DNA of 64,000 nt from Panaeolus papilionaceus. Taxonomy: Eukaryota; Basidiomycota; Agaricomycetes; Agaricales. The stretch is from assembly GCA_015501605.1 (NCBI GenBank), contig JADNRZ010000013.1:1178001-1242000 (forward strand). The letters are read 5' to 3'. The translations under genes were made by a program, and so were the position numbers. Below the pieces are notes generated by a model, which saw only the letters and a list, made by a program, of their open reading frames with translations, made no database searches and was not told the origin of the DNA. Positions 10,664 to 23,594 of the stretch are shown here, in pieces (position 1 is the stretch's first letter; each line of letters opens with the position of its first letter).

Positions 10664-11834
10664 CTGGCGAGAGGCTAGATTGCGATCGACTCCGAGGTTT
10701 GCGTTGCATCCCTCGATCCCAAACTGGCAGAGAACGACAGACGCTTGGGTTGGATGGGCATAGTATTGTTATTTCAAGTGGTATTGTGGGTAAGTGGTAA
10801 GTACACAGTTATTCATTTCGTTTTATTTTAGATTTATAGCATCCACGACGGTTTCAGCTTATAATATCGACAGTCACTCGTCGAATCATATTACATGCAT
10901 CTCTATATTGTGCATCAAAGCTCCATTCTATCTTCATTCAGCTTGGGCAACTAAAGCATCACAATCGCGGAAGAATCGATGGACGCTCCACAAACATATA
11001 ATTTCTAATATCACGGACCAATAAAACTCAACGTGGAGTCTGAGCTAGGCAATCAAATACTGCTCGTAGCAGAATCGAATCACAACCGTATCTAAACGAA
11101 AAACAGTGTTTTCTGCTCAGGGAATAGATGGAGTGGAGGGTATAGCAAATATAAATGAGAGATACTGGAGACCATAATCGTGGTGCGCATGCATGATACT
11201 CTATAGTGTAAGTCGAAGTGTCGAAGTGGTAGAATCGCAAAGAAAGACGCATAGAGGTTGTGCAGGACGAACCTCTCAGTGGACGGGTGCGTAAACCCTT
11301 ACACCATACCGATCATGTTAGTTCATTCTACCCCAACCGCAATAAAACGATTTAAAGTAGGGATGAACATCGTTATGCTGAGTGAGAATGAAGATGAAGC
11401 GAAAGGACACAAACGGAAATCAGGATATACTGACCCCACCCCTCGAAGACGATTGACGATGATGCGCGCGCTATAGTAACGAGGCCTCAGAGCGAACACG
11501 CGTTAAATCATTTGGCCGATGAAATAGGACGACATGATTCGGAGATAGTGGCTTGTCATCCTCCGCTCAGGGCCTAGCGATACCTCTGAATGAACCACGA
11601 TAATTGTCAGGCAACGGTTGCAGCTATATTGAACATCCCACCCCATTGTATTGAGTGTGAGTTTGAAGGTAGCTCTGATTTGTCAGTTCCTTGACTTCAA
11701 TCCAGATAAGCAACTGATCGCACGAGCGCATGAGCATGGAATCAAGAGATGTGTGAGCCTGAGGTACATTACCGTCGTCTTCCAGAGTAAAACCACGATG
11801 CGAGTGGACGGGTTTGACATCATTTCAAAACCCG

Positions 11835-12007
11835 AAACACTGCCGATAAGATTAGATTCACTGATCAGATAGATTTGACAGCATGAATGTCAGGTGCCGC
11901 TCAACGCCTCATGGTGCTACGCCGCAATCATCGATAAACATTTTCCAATTTACAACCACCATAAACAATACTTGCGCTTACTGAATATCAAGCTACTGCT
12001 AAGTAAA
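11835..12007 (+). promoter_or_regulatory. Proximal promoter and leader of GTPase copy 2
   Basis: Shares the TGATCAGATA motif, the CGCTCAACGCCTCATGG stretch and an AT-rich leader with copies 3, 4 and 7. The leader reads in frame with the CDS but lacks an ATG in that frame, so translation most likely starts at 12008. Confidence 0.5.
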
Positions 12008-13573
12008 ATGTCATTCAAACTGGAGATTACAGGAGAAGTTTCGATTGTGGCATGCAAGGCTGTCACACAAGGTTACTGCTGGTGCATTCTGTACGAAGTA
12101 CTTCAACATACATACATGACCCTTGTTAATTGCTTCGCCTTACAGCATCCTGGGTCCCACAGGCGCGGGCAAGAGCAGCGTAAGCGATTTTGGGCTTCGC
12201 ATGTTTGCATTATTTACTTACCCTTTTTATTACCTCCAAATGTAGTTCATCGAAGCGCTGGCTGGGGAGGGTCAATCCTTGGGGATATCAAAGGATCAAC
12301 TGGCCGGATTCACGCAAGAAGTCACTGCTTATCAAGTAAAGAATGCAAAAGTGCAAGGGGTTGAGCATACCTTCACCCTCTACTTAATCGATGTTCCTGG
12401 TTTCTCTGATAGCAAAATATCAGAACTTGAAATCATAACAAAGGTGAAACAGTGGATGAATGACCAGGGGTGAGTAGCAATACCATTTTAATTTCAATGT
12501 CATTATAACACCATATGTTTCCACTTATATTCAATCAGTATTTGGGCTGTCACAGGAGTGCTGTATCTCAGTCCAATAACTGATACAAGAGCTCCAGGGA
12601 GCAAACGGTGGACTATTAAAATGATTCAATTGCTCTTGCACAATGATAGTTTCCATTATCTCAACATTGTCACCACTATGTGGGACAGGTTGAGCAACCC
12701 ACAAGCCAAAAAGCGCGCAGAAACCAACTTTGCACAGCTCCAAGATGATATCTGGAAGGTATCATTATTTTGTTTCCTTGCATTATTTTCATATTTGTAA
12801 CTTTTTACACCATGATTCCAGGGTGCAATTAGTAGAGGTGCAAAGATATCGAGGTTCCACAACAACTTTGATTCTGCAATCCAAATACTACGGAGTATTA
12901 TAATCATCGAACATTATCCCTGGATGCTGTTGGAGGCCAACCCGATCGAATCAAAGGATGCTTCTGCTCCACTCTTATACCAGGAGCTCCTCGATCGCAT
13001 CAGCAATGCTCAACAAGAGAAGGAACACCTTCGACAGGAGAAGATGCGACTCATCACCAATCCTGATCCACAACTTGAATTGGTGGTGCTTTCAAGGCTT
13101 CCGGAGGTCAAGAACAACCTAGAAAAATTCTTAAGACAGCTTGTTGCATTTGGTAGGCCGCCTCCTGGATTTGAAGGAGCACCAGAGCAATGTGTCTACC
13201 AGAACCTGCTGCATGAGGTCAATGAGGTTCGGGAGGAACAGGCTGCTTTGCAGGCTGCTATTGCTCACCTCAACATGAATCCTGATCGGCAACAGAAGGA
13301 AACACTTAATCATAAACTTGATCTTGTGAAACGCGAAATCACACAACATGTGAGGCAGCTTGGGCAGTATGGTACCCCTCCTGAAGGTTACGAGAGAGGT
13401 ATTTGCACTTTGTCTATGACCATTCTTTTACTGATGATGTTTAAGAATTGGAGAGCGCCATTGGTGGTATCTCCTTAGGAGCATCTTTTCAATATCACGC
13501 CGGGAAAGGCCTCCGATCTTTCAAGGACAAACTCGGATTCCGCTCCCGACCCGACTCGAAGGGTCGCCGTTGA
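12008..13573 (+). CDS. AIG1/GIMAP-like GTPase, copy 2 (410 aa, short tail)
   Basis: Exons 12008-12090, 12146-12179, 12246-12469, 12539-12758, 12822-13398 and 13479-13573 join in frame. G1, G3 and G4 motifs are as in copy 1. Repeat B is the most divergent of the set. The last exon is only 95 bases (about 380 to 410 in other copies): the Pro/Ser/Thr-rich linker is missing, but the reading frame is rejoined to a basic tail (GKGLRSFKDKLGF and a final GRR). The acceptor TTAG at 13475-13478 is my choice because it restores the frame; it lies within non-homologous sequence. The downstream 3.2 kb is unique to this spacer, so the short tail probably arose with that rearrangement. Variable windows read VACKAVTQGYCW, QGVEHTFT, IWAVTG and LHNDSFHYL. 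Confidence 0.88.
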
Positions 13574-14244
13574 AGTTTCAACATTCACACCCCTTGTTTC
13601 CCGATTCCAATCCACCATCTTGCACGCTATCATTGTTTGTTTGTCATCTTTCACTTACAGCCGCAGCACTCACAACAAGTCATTTGCATTGCCATCCTGT
13701 CATTTTTCACCATGGCTTCTGATACTTTGTCAACCACAACAATGTAGAGTGCAGGCACCTGTTTCATTCTTCGGTATCGCGTCATTCACCCGTTTTCCCT
13801 TGTCCTCATCTCGAAGCCAGTATCATATTTGTAATTCCTGGTCATTCCGCGGCCTGTTCGCTGCCTCACTTTCTGTTTCTTCATTTCTTTTCCGTTGGAC
13901 TTGGGTCAAGGCTGATCGTTGTCGCTTTGCTCTTGCTCAATAATATTCGTGATGTGTCACAACATTGGGTAGATCCTGGGTTGAGTTTACTAATATATCA
14001 TATTGTGTTCATTTCATGTGTGACAAATGCACCACACTATTAAATGAGCGCGATTGGGTCGGACGAGAGGTAGTTGATGGCTCGGCTCGGATAGTGGTGA
14101 GCGGGGAGGTCAAACTGATATTCCAAGATGAATCTCGCAAACGAAGAACTGTGCTTCGTGCCCTAAACCTGAATATAAATCTAACCGCTGAACTCAGTCA
14201 CTATCGCGTTGCGTCCCGAACGTGTCAATAAGCTGAGCCGTGAT

Positions 14245-14254
14245 CTATAAATAG
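14245..14254 (+). promoter_or_regulatory. TATA-like box CTATAAATAG
   Basis: Followed by a CT-rich leader and by an ATG at 14362 that is quickly followed by a GTATGT donor-like site. The related site after copy 5 (near 46200) reads CAAAAATAG. Probably the core promoter of a lost gene. Confidence 0.35.
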
Positions 14255-14933
14255 ATCTCCTCAACCACATTGTCATTGAGAGTCGTCTCCCTTCTTTCAC
14301 TCGCTAGTCCCTTCATCCATCCTCTCATATTTACATTCAAGCTTATTGAACTCCAACTCAACATGTCAGTATGTCTATCAACGTGAAGATGATAAAGGTA
14401 ATTTGGCGACGAGGAATCTGTCTAACCACACAGCAAATACGACGACCATGAATCCAATCACCTCTCACCTAATTCACTCATTGATCCCCTCCCCCATCCC
14501 CTCCTCCAACCAAACATCCCCGTTCCGGTGTGGAAGAGGAATGTAATAGACAGAAGATGTCGCGAGCGTAGTACAAAATAACAAGGTGATTCCCAAGCGA
14601 GGGAATGGGATGTGTTAAGTGGTGAGGGAAGATGCGGGCTCGGGAGTGCTCAGCTCGGCTCGTGATGCTCAAAGTGGTCGCGCGTTCAGACAGAGATAAA
14701 AGTAGGCAAAAGCGAGAGATGAAATGATGTTGAGAGAGGGTAGTGTTATATGAGAGAAAATGAGAGAGTAGCTAATACTGGGCACGCGCGTGCTCTCGCG
14801 CTGCCCAGACTCCGAGAAAGTAGCTATTGGAAATTGTAACTACGCTATCTAATTGTCTTGGTTGGAATTGAAATGAAACAACAATGGATCCTCCTGTCGT
14901 TCGCCACTGCCAGTCGCTCTTCTTGATATCGCT

Positions 14934-16088
14934 GTACGGTTGACGGGAACCGCATGGTTGGACTTTTTCGCTTTATGCGCTCAACTCCTCGGCTCCTGCT
15001 CGGCACCTACAAGGGGGTCCCTTCATCGCATCAAAACACCCCTATATCCCGATTTCCGAGCACCACCACCAGCTATCGACACCATATAATTCTTGAAATT
15101 GAATGATAATATCGTAGTATTGAATTATATGAAGTAGTGAAAGGGAACAACCCCTAAACATCGCTTAAAAAGGTGGTGAAGGTGAAACTGGGAGATGGTG
15201 GGATGAAAAAGGAAAGTGAGAGACGCAGTTCGTTGGGTCAATGAGAGAGAGACGGAGATGAGGAGATGGGAAGATAATATGAGTGTGAGGTGAAATGGGG
15301 CGAATACGAAGGACGAATATGGCAAAGATGACAGAGATAACTGTTAACGGAGGTGTACACCAACGACGAAAGACGAAAGACGAACACGAAATACGAGATA
15401 CGAGGGAGAAAGAGAAATTCAGAGCTTGTTTTCGTTGTAAACTATGTATGTACATGATATGAATAATGCTATGGAAAATGATGGAAATCAAAATAAAATA
15501 CTCGAATCTACGGAAAGCAAGAGCGCGCAACGCGCGAACGAAGCAACGATGCGAACAGAAATAATCAGAAAATGATCGAAAAATAGATAAATAGGGATTA
15601 CCGATGCAGTGCTCATCACCGTCTGTGCACCTCTATTAGCAGTTTTTTCGTTATTTTCGCTGTTTTCCTCCTCACCTTGCGCCGAGGTCTCCCCATGCGC
15701 ACATCAGCGCTTACATATTGGATTTCCGCTTTCTAAGGATTGGATGTTCTGAGACAAAGTCTTGCCCTCAGACTCATCTGGGTGGGTGTTTCACTTCAGT
15801 TCAATTCAGTCAAAGCCGTAATGCTCATTTGGAGCCCGTTTCGGGGTCATTTGTCGACTCCTCCTGGCTTCCCACTTCAGCATGTACAATTCAATATTAG
15901 CATTAAGTTTAGGAAACGCATTTTAACTGTAATATATGGAGCAGGTTTTAGTCGAGTGACCATTGTATTGGCAGAAATGGGGGCGTGTGACCCCCATAAA
16001 GGGGGTCTCATTGATTGCCGAGCTGGAACCGACGACTGGAATGTGCAAAGCGAAGAAAGTTCAACCATGCGGTTCCCGTCAACCGTAC
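14934..16088. mobile_element. DNA-transposon-like element, 1155 bp
   Basis: Terminal inverted repeats of about 40 bases with few mismatches (14934-14974 and 16048-16088), starting GTACGGTTGACGG, with GCT directly outside each end as a 3 bp target duplication. No transposase frame is visible inside; the longest open frames are 73 to 124 codons without motifs. I read it as a non-autonomous or deleted DNA transposon. A 3 bp target duplication is known for CACTA and Harbinger types, but the terminal bases match neither well. Confidence 0.75.
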
Positions 16089-19000
16089 GCTGGCTCAACG
16101 CGTCACTGAGCTGAGTTGACCAGGCTCGAGTGGGTTGTCAATCCACTTGCTACAGGAGCGGAGTGCGATAAGGGGCAGCGGCTTGGAGCTTGGAACAGAT
16201 AGGAGGTGGAGAATGTGGAATGAAGAGGAGTGATGGGAGTTCTAAGGAAAGCCGGTGTATCGAAGAGGAAGAGTGGCTACGAAATAGGAGTTGTTCCGCT
16301 ATAAGGAACGGGGAGTCTCCAAGCGCGAGGATAGGGAGAGGGTGGTAGATGAAAAAATAAGAATAAAAGTAAATACTAACCCTACGCCCTTATACCCGTC
16401 TCGATTCCGTTCTTGAGGTCTCGTTTGTGGTTATGGAGTTTTGAAGTGTCGCGCGCGGTGGAAGTGGTGAAGGGTATGAATGAGCGTGCTCCTATTTCGG
16501 AAGTGGAAGGTCGCGCGTGGCGTGCGTGATGCGCTGATGCGCGGTTGAGCGCGCTGCATGATTAGTTGCTCGAGCGTTGAGCTCGTTCGATGGTGGGGAA
16601 AATAAAGTGAAAGAAAATATATGGATTTAAATGTAACAAGGTAAACGAGTGGCTTCCACGAGCGACTCAATTATCTATTCCACACCGGCACACATCTCCC
16701 CCTCCGAAAGGTATTTTTAGAGAGCGATTTTTTTGTTGATAGCAGATATAATTCTCTATTGCGATGCCCGTCGCAGTTCGTAGTGTAAAGTTGGTAGTTC
16801 AATTGTCCTTCTTCCCTTATGCTTATCAGTTCTCATTCTTTGCCTGTTGTTACTATCCATCTCTTCAATATGTCCCATTATGTCGTCGCTCTATTAGTGT
16901 CGACTATTTTTGCGTATAAAGATGTTCTTTTTTTGAAAACAAATCCCGTTTCTTCCGTTCCTTCATCGACCTAGATTTTCGGGCATGTACAATAAGCAGA
17001 GCACAAACATAATCCCGGTGAGAGAATCGCGCTAACACCTCACAGTAACTGGGGTATTTGTTTGGTAAAACAATATTAGATTGAAACATGGAAATACACA
17101 GCGTCACCGTCTATTCTACCATCATCTGCACGCGCAATGCGGGGCCACAAACTAGGTCCTGCCGTCCGACAAGATGCATTGGTGATGCGGGTGAGCGCAT
17201 GGGTTGAACAAATGGCCGGCATGAATTGGAACACTAGAAGGAACTTCAGTCTATAAGCGCGATGTCCTTAAGCCATGAACGGCTTACCGATTGCTTAAAG
17301 GTACCAACTAGCGTCAGCCGATAACTCGAATCCTTGGCGTGTCCTAGTCGTCGTAGTTGCACCATCAGCCGGTGACTAAATCAGACTCGATATTCGATGA
17401 GAGACGGGAGCGCGTTGAGCGTGTCGCACGGAGCGCAACTCTCAGCGTTGGAATCAGATGTGTTGTTATGTTTTCAGGTTGAGGCTGGAGGAAACGAGGT
17501 CGTCCTTAGCGTCGCGAGATCGGCTCCTTAAATACTGTGGCCGAGGATCGGTGTCATGGGGTAAGAATGAGAGGGTTACGCATAGAAATAACAGGAGTAT
17601 GTGGAATTGAGGGACGACCGCCAAGTGAAACGGCGATGTGAGGAAAAGTGAATCTGATGTGGGATACTACATTAGCACCAGTGGCTATGATACCATAATG
17701 AAACTTACCACTAGCTGCCTGTCCCTTAATACACGTTGCTTGTGGTATCCTCTCCAGAATCTCTGGGTCATAATGCCGAACACTACATTCAGAAGGACAG
17801 ACTTGGCCGACGAAATGGTGGCAATCATGAGGGTGACCCGTTGGGCGGAAAAACATGCTCGCAAGGAGAGAAACCGTGGAGAACTGTGGAGACGATGGCG
17901 ATGACGATGCAAGGATGGACAAGAGGTCTGTATAGTGAGCACTAGAAGAGATATAAGTCAATACATGCCGTCGGTTTCCCGTTGATAAAAATACGACTCA
18001 CCAGTTGCCTGGGGATAGCCCAAATGCGCATATATTCGATGTGTATGGTCCGACTCCAGTGCACTAAAAATTGTTGTTGGAGGTTGATTTCTATGTTGAT
18101 CGTTCTCACCCATGGATGTGAACAGGATTGTACGTGTCTATGGGCAACTCGTCCAGGGTAAAAACTATGCGATGGCGATAATGGTGAAGTTCTGGTTAAT
18201 AGGTGTGATGAAAACTGGGAAGGAAGAGGAGGGATTGAGGCTAACGTTACAAGTGGTTGTAGACAGTGTTGGTGGAAGGAACATGGGCGGTGTAGTGGGG
18301 ACATTTCTTGGATGATGTCAGCCACAAATTTAAAGCCTGTTGATGTCCAGACGTCAGCACCGTATGTAGGATAGTTGAGTGAAAGGCGCCCACGGACAAT
18401 TCAACACCTCCAATTCCCAAACCACAACGCCTGTCGTCCGTCACATCCATATTCCTCCAAGCCAAACCGTGCCTGCCCACTTGCGGGATGAGAGTAGAAA
18501 AGCATTGGTGATGGTTATATGTGATGAGCACCAGATAGACGATGATTAGGCACGATAAGCACCTTGGAAAATTGGACTACGAGTGGTAAAGGATGAACGG
18601 GCGTTAGTCAGAGGGTGGTACGTGGCATTGGGTGGGGAAGGATGTCATCTGTGGAATAAAGTCAAGCACGACACTGAAGTGCTGCACACGAATACGCACA
18701 TACCATGCCAAGCGTCAGCATCTTCGTTCCCGATTGAAGGGTACAAAGAGACTGAAAATAAATTCTCAATCTTGCCATGACTGACCACCAAGTGCGTCGC
18801 TAGACGGGATCCTTATCCGTTCAAAAAGTGTCCTGTCATCTTGTTCTATAATGCGACGTATGTGAAGTAAGGTTGGGGATTTGGTTGGTGAAAGGATGAA
18901 AACAGGCTGGCAGTGCGTAGGATCATAGATTTGGAACGGTGTGGCGGAAGACGGGTCTCTAGTTGGTCCCAGTTCTGATGCGGATTCGCAATATGTACTA

Positions 19001-21853
19001 AGCTGAGCTTGTCGTTGATTGAGGTAACTTCAGCGAAAAAAAATGGACGAGACACTTACTGTGCGTCAACATGATGTTGGGATGACTGTAGGCTCCCTCA
19101 TTTCGCGTCTGACGCTGATGGTCATTCCGAGAAACATGTTCTGACGACGGTATAAGGGTATAGACCATTTGGAGGTAGCTTTCGTGAGCATTGGGTGGTT
19201 TAGAGCAGCTCGTTCGCGGGCGAGGCCATGGAGGAACTGGTTCTGGTTGAAGAGTGGTTTAGCACAGCCACTTGTTCCTTCCCCAATTGGAATAAATCAG
19301 TGAGCCTGAAATGTTGCTTCAGGCTTCAGCTTTGTTCAAGAGCCCGCTCCACACGAGGGGTAGGTGGCCCATCGCCGTCGTCGCTATCATATCTTTCAGC
19401 ACAGTTGACTTGGGTGTAATCTAAAAATAGTTCACCTCGTCTCTCGTTGTCTCCGCACTCTCTCTGGTCTCGACTATCTTCATCCCTCTGGCCTCCTCCT
19501 TCGCCCTCGCTCTCTCCTTCCCATCCTTCCTTCTCATCCTTTTCATGTTTAAATCCACATTCACACTTCAATTTTACTTATATTTATGCTCTCACAATCC
19601 GCGCGCTCATCAACAAGGATCAACACAGAGGCAAAAAGTATCCAAATTCTTTGCGTAGTTAGATGAGCATAAAACAACGTCAAGTATATACGGAAGAAAG
19701 GGTGAATATGAAATACGAGGGCGATTAAAACCGATCTATGCACTCCAATACGACAGATGATCAAATTTAATCGACCAACTGCATCCAACCTCAACATTGC
19801 TCTCCTCTCCTCCTGTTATGGTACCGTAACCCCGCTCCCTCCTCCCCTGCAACACCACGCCCCTCCAACCAAACCGTCCCTAAAGTGCCCTACCACATTC
19901 ACAACTCGGCATCACTATATGACTATATGTTCATCCCAACGACTAATACATCGTCACGGTGAGACGCGGATATCCTCATGATGAGGCGTCCCATCCCTGG
20001 CTCGTAGAACGCAGGGAAAGGAGGAAAAGAAGTTGGAAAACGAACATTGTGACATCCAACCCTGGCATGACTGCAACCTAACCGTTGGGTTATAGACCAA
20101 CGTTAACGAGGCCGGTAATAGAATGCATATATCAAGGAAAAGATGGAGACGAGAGACGGGAGAAAGTAAAAAAATAAAATAGAATAAATATAACGAGTTC
20201 CCTTTCATCGTTGGCTCTTAGAGCAGATGCGGTGGGGCTAACGTAAAAAGCAAGGGTTAAAGGACAGAAATCATCCACATGCCAACGACTCATGGACGAC
20301 TGACATAGCCACTCTCTAGCTCACAGACGGAGAGGATAAGTGGAAAAAATGAATAAAATCATCAAAACAGTGAGGCGATGGAAAGAAACGAAATAAATGA
20401 AAACAATTCAGCCCCATCAGCCACGCATAGGTAGCTGATATCAGAACAGACTAACAGTGCAGGACCAGGGATGAAACCATCTCTCATCGCCCGCTGGCCA
20501 CTTGTAAATGAACAGTCGGCCTCTGACTGGCCCATAGGCCCGTCGGATAGGAAGAGAGAACATGTAAATGACTGTTCACTTCACCGTGCAGAAGACCCAT
20601 ATGTGATCACTCCAACGTCTGGCTGATAGACTGTGTGGTGAAGAAATGGACAAAAATGGATTGAAAAAAAGGGATACATCCATCCTAGCCATGCAGAGAC
20701 GACTATCAACCGCCGCTAACTCGTAGATCGACGACTGGTGAGGTGAAAGTCAAGTATAAAATTCAACAAAACCCATCCCCGTGTCGGAAACCGCCCTCTG
20801 GCTGATGTACCGGTGGTGATGAGGATGAGCTCCAGAATAAACGAATGAAATATCTAATCCCGGACTGACCACTCATGGACGGTCAGTCACAGCAACATGG
20901 TTTGTAGACCAGATGGCCTCAGGATCAGGAAAAGGAATGGAAAGAAAGAAAACAAAAAGCGGGTGCAAGGGGTAGGCGTGGAGGTGGTTAATCTGGGGGA
21001 GAGCACTCACTCATACTCAGAGCGTTAGGGTGTGAAACTGCCTCATGAACTGGGAAATTCCTGGAAGATAAGTGAAATGTTAGCGATATGAGCTCCTGGA
21101 GACTCACCGGGATACCCTAATACGCCTATACATATCCCGTTCCCTCTCAATGTCAGAGGTCTTCAGAGAATTTGGACACAATTAAAGCGACCTGAGCATA
21201 GGTCAATGATTCTTTGTACCTCATTTCCCAAGGAGTGAGCATGGAGCAGTATCCTGGAGAGCGGAAAGGAGGCGAGATGGTGGTTGTGGTGGGGTTTAGG
21301 GATGAGCCAACGTGACAGGAATCAACGTTACAACCTTCTGTCACTGTCAGGTTCGATTTGGTCACTGTGTAACACCGGATTCTAAAAATAGATTGGCCCG
21401 ACCTCACCGCGCCAGGCTGTACTCCCTTGTCAAATGCATCATCAACGCCAACTCATGCAGATGTACGTCATAAAAAGAGCTTGAAGGTTAAGATACACTG
21501 ATCGGCTCTTCGCTTTTCTTGTCGCTCTCGATCCTCCACATCTACAATCCACCTTAGGACTTCCCTCCTTGTTTTCATGATGTCATCTCATCTATTACTC
21601 GCAATCCGGGAGCAACAACGAGTATATAAATTAAAGAAAAGCAAAAAAAGAGGAAGAAAGAATAAAGAGAAGGTAATCGTTAAAGTGGGTATCAATGCAC
21701 GTGAAATCCCATGTGAATCCAGTCAGCTTGAGAGGTGAGAGATATGGGCGAGGCGGGCGGAGCGCAGCGCTCGATGTGTAGGGGTCATGGTCACCCCATG
21801 CAGTAACGGTACATACAACTGGCGGGAGATAGTTTGACACCAAACGCACTCAC

Positions 21854-22239
21854 CCGCATTTTCGACAACCCCTGGCTCCCCATTCCACACGTCCCTATCG
21901 TCTTACTGTAGCCCCGCCTTCTCCCCTTCAAAGTTGTCCCACCCAACGCCTTCTACATCGAATCACCACTCACACAACACATGATATTAGCTTGTGCAAC
22001 GCCGTCCACAATCATCTCATGGGATAATGGTTGTGCCACGAACGGGGTGTTCTCGATTGCTTCGAAAAGAAAGGCGAGGGTGCGGTACTGGTTCTGAAAG
22101 CAAAAAGTGAGAAGTCAGCAATATGGATTTGTGGAGGAGGACAGTGACGCAGAGTCATGCGTCGTCATATTTTGTGGTGAGACGGACAACAGCATGCAAG
22201 GTTCTGATGATGCTTTTGGAGAATGGTGGTTCGAACCAG
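21854..22239 (-). pseudogene. BTB gene relic (exon 2), unit B
   Basis: Aligns with BTB exon 2 on the minus strand. A GTGAGT donor (21848-21853) and CAG acceptor (22240-22242) frame the exon, yet the interior is frameshifted. The long + strand frame over 22107-22613 is a shadow of this relic. Confidence 0.65.
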
Positions 22240-23429
22240 CTGGGGAGAGGCTAGATTGGGCTCGACGGCGAGGTCTGTATGGCATTCCGCGACCCCTTAC
22301 TGGCAGAGAACGACAGACACTAGGGTTGGATGGGCATGATATTGTTATTTCAAGTCATAGTGGGGGTAAGTGGCAATTATACAGTCTTCCATTTCGTTTT
22401 ATTTTAGGTTTATATCATGCGCGATCGTTTCAGCTTATGAGATCGACTCTCACTCATGTCGTCTCATATTACCTCCCTATATCGTGCATCAATTTCCATT
22501 GTCACTTGTTTCAGCTGGCAACCAAAACATCAGAATCTCGGAAGAACAGGTGGACGCTTTACAAAGATGTAATTCTTAATATCACGACCAATCATACTCA
22601 ATATGAGCTCTAAGCTGGGCAATCATATACTTCTTGTAACACAATCGAATCATAACTGCATCTAAATGAAGGACAGTATTTTTTGCTAAGGGAATGGATC
22701 TGGATGGCGGGTGGATTTGCCATATATAAACGGGAGGTACTGGAGACCATAATCGTGGTGAGCAAGTACATATGATGACCTATAATTTAGGTCGAGGTGT
22801 CGAAGTGGTGGATTAACAGAGAAAGACGCGTGGAGATTGTGCAGGACGAACCTCTCAGTGGACGGGTGTGTACTGCCCCTACACCATACCGATCTTGGTA
22901 GTTCATTCTATCCCAACCGCAATAAAATGATTTAAAGTAGGGATGAACATCGTTATGCTGAGTGAGAATGAAGATGAAGCGAAAGGACACGAACGGAAAT
23001 CAGGATATACTGCAGCTGACACCACCTCTCGAAGACAGTTGACGATGATGCGCGGGCTATAGTAACGAGGCCTCAGAGCGAACACGCGTTCAATCATTTG
23101 GCCGACGAAATAGGATGACATGATTGGGAGATGGTGGCTTGTCATGCTCAGCTCAGGGAGTAGCGATACCTCTGAATGAACCACGATAATTGTCAGGCGA
23201 CGGTTGCAGCTATATTGAACATCCCACCCCATTGTATTGAGTGTGAGTTTGAATGTAGCTCTGATTTGTCAGTTCCTTGACTTCAATCCAGATAAGCAAC
23301 TGATCGCACGAGCGCATGAGCATAGAATCAAGAGATGTGTGAGCCTGAGGTACATTACCCACGGTCTTCCAGAGTGAAACCACAACGCAAGTGGACAGGT
23401 TTGAGATCATGTCAAAATCCGAAACACAG

Positions 23430-23594
23430 CCGATAAGATTAGATTCACTGATCAGATAGATTTGACAGCATGAATGTCAGGTGCCTCTCAACGCCTCATG
23501 GTGCTATGCCGCAATCATCGATGAACACTTTCCAATTTACAACCACCATAAACAATACTTGCGCTTACTGAATATCAAGCTACTGCTAAGCAAA
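23430..23594 (+). promoter_or_regulatory. Proximal promoter and leader of GTPase copy 3
   Basis: Nearly identical to the copy 2 promoter, including TGATCAGATA and the AT-rich leader ending in AAAATG. Confidence 0.5.

Larger units (their letters stand above)
5103..12007. repeat. Spacer unit A, standard 6.9 kb core
   Basis: Spacer between copies 1 and 2, closely similar in order and sequence to 16771-23594, 25418-32348, 34337-44132 (with insertions), 52223-60212 (with insertions) and the start of 62023-64000. Landmarks are a 3' flank (to about 5450), minus-strand relics with splice signals (5604-6440), a conserved stretch around 6730-7380 without a supported gene, a conserved minus frame (7739-7990), AT/CT-rich leader-like sequence (8000-8750), a further stretch without a convincing gene (8750-9290), a second relic (9290-9830), the BTB exon 2 relic (10271-10663), and 10790-11834 with no gene I can support. 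The unit is essentially the ancestral one, as it shows no large insertion. Confidence 0.85.
13574..16770. other. Unit-specific 3.2 kb region after copy 2
   Basis: This stretch interrupts the standard spacer, which resumes near 16770. It contains CT-rich sequence at 13600-13950, a segment (about 14140-14255) that matches 46115-46210 after copy 5, a TATA-like box, a 1155 bp element with inverted ends (14934-16088), and a GCGC-rich stretch at 16440-16560. Many frames are open for 60 to 125 codons, but none has splice or family support. I see no gene. The match to the region after copy 5 suggests it was once next to a BTB-type flank. Confidence 0.6.
16771..23594. repeat. Spacer unit B, standard core
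   Basis: Resumes the common spacer. Minus-strand relic intron at 17942-18001, conserved minus frame at 19326-19571, TATA/MADS-like boxes at 19421 and 21382, second relic intron at 21061-21107, BTB relic at 21854-22239, and no supported gene in 22400-23429. The part 1 relic has drifted further here than in the other units: the second relic intron has a GTAAGC donor. Confidence 0.8.

Noticed and set aside
15165..15530. 121-codon minus frame
   Set aside because: Low-complexity purine-rich sequence on the + strand inside a transposon-like element, no motif and no conservation elsewhere.
22107..22613. 168-codon + frame
   Set aside because: Shadow of the BTB relic on the opposite strand; not open in the equivalent places of the other units.
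23210..23410. Conserved minus frame before copy 3, also near 31889, 43672 and 59597
   Set aside because: Open in several units, but the surrounding DNA is equally conserved, no start or splice context stands out and no family is recognised.
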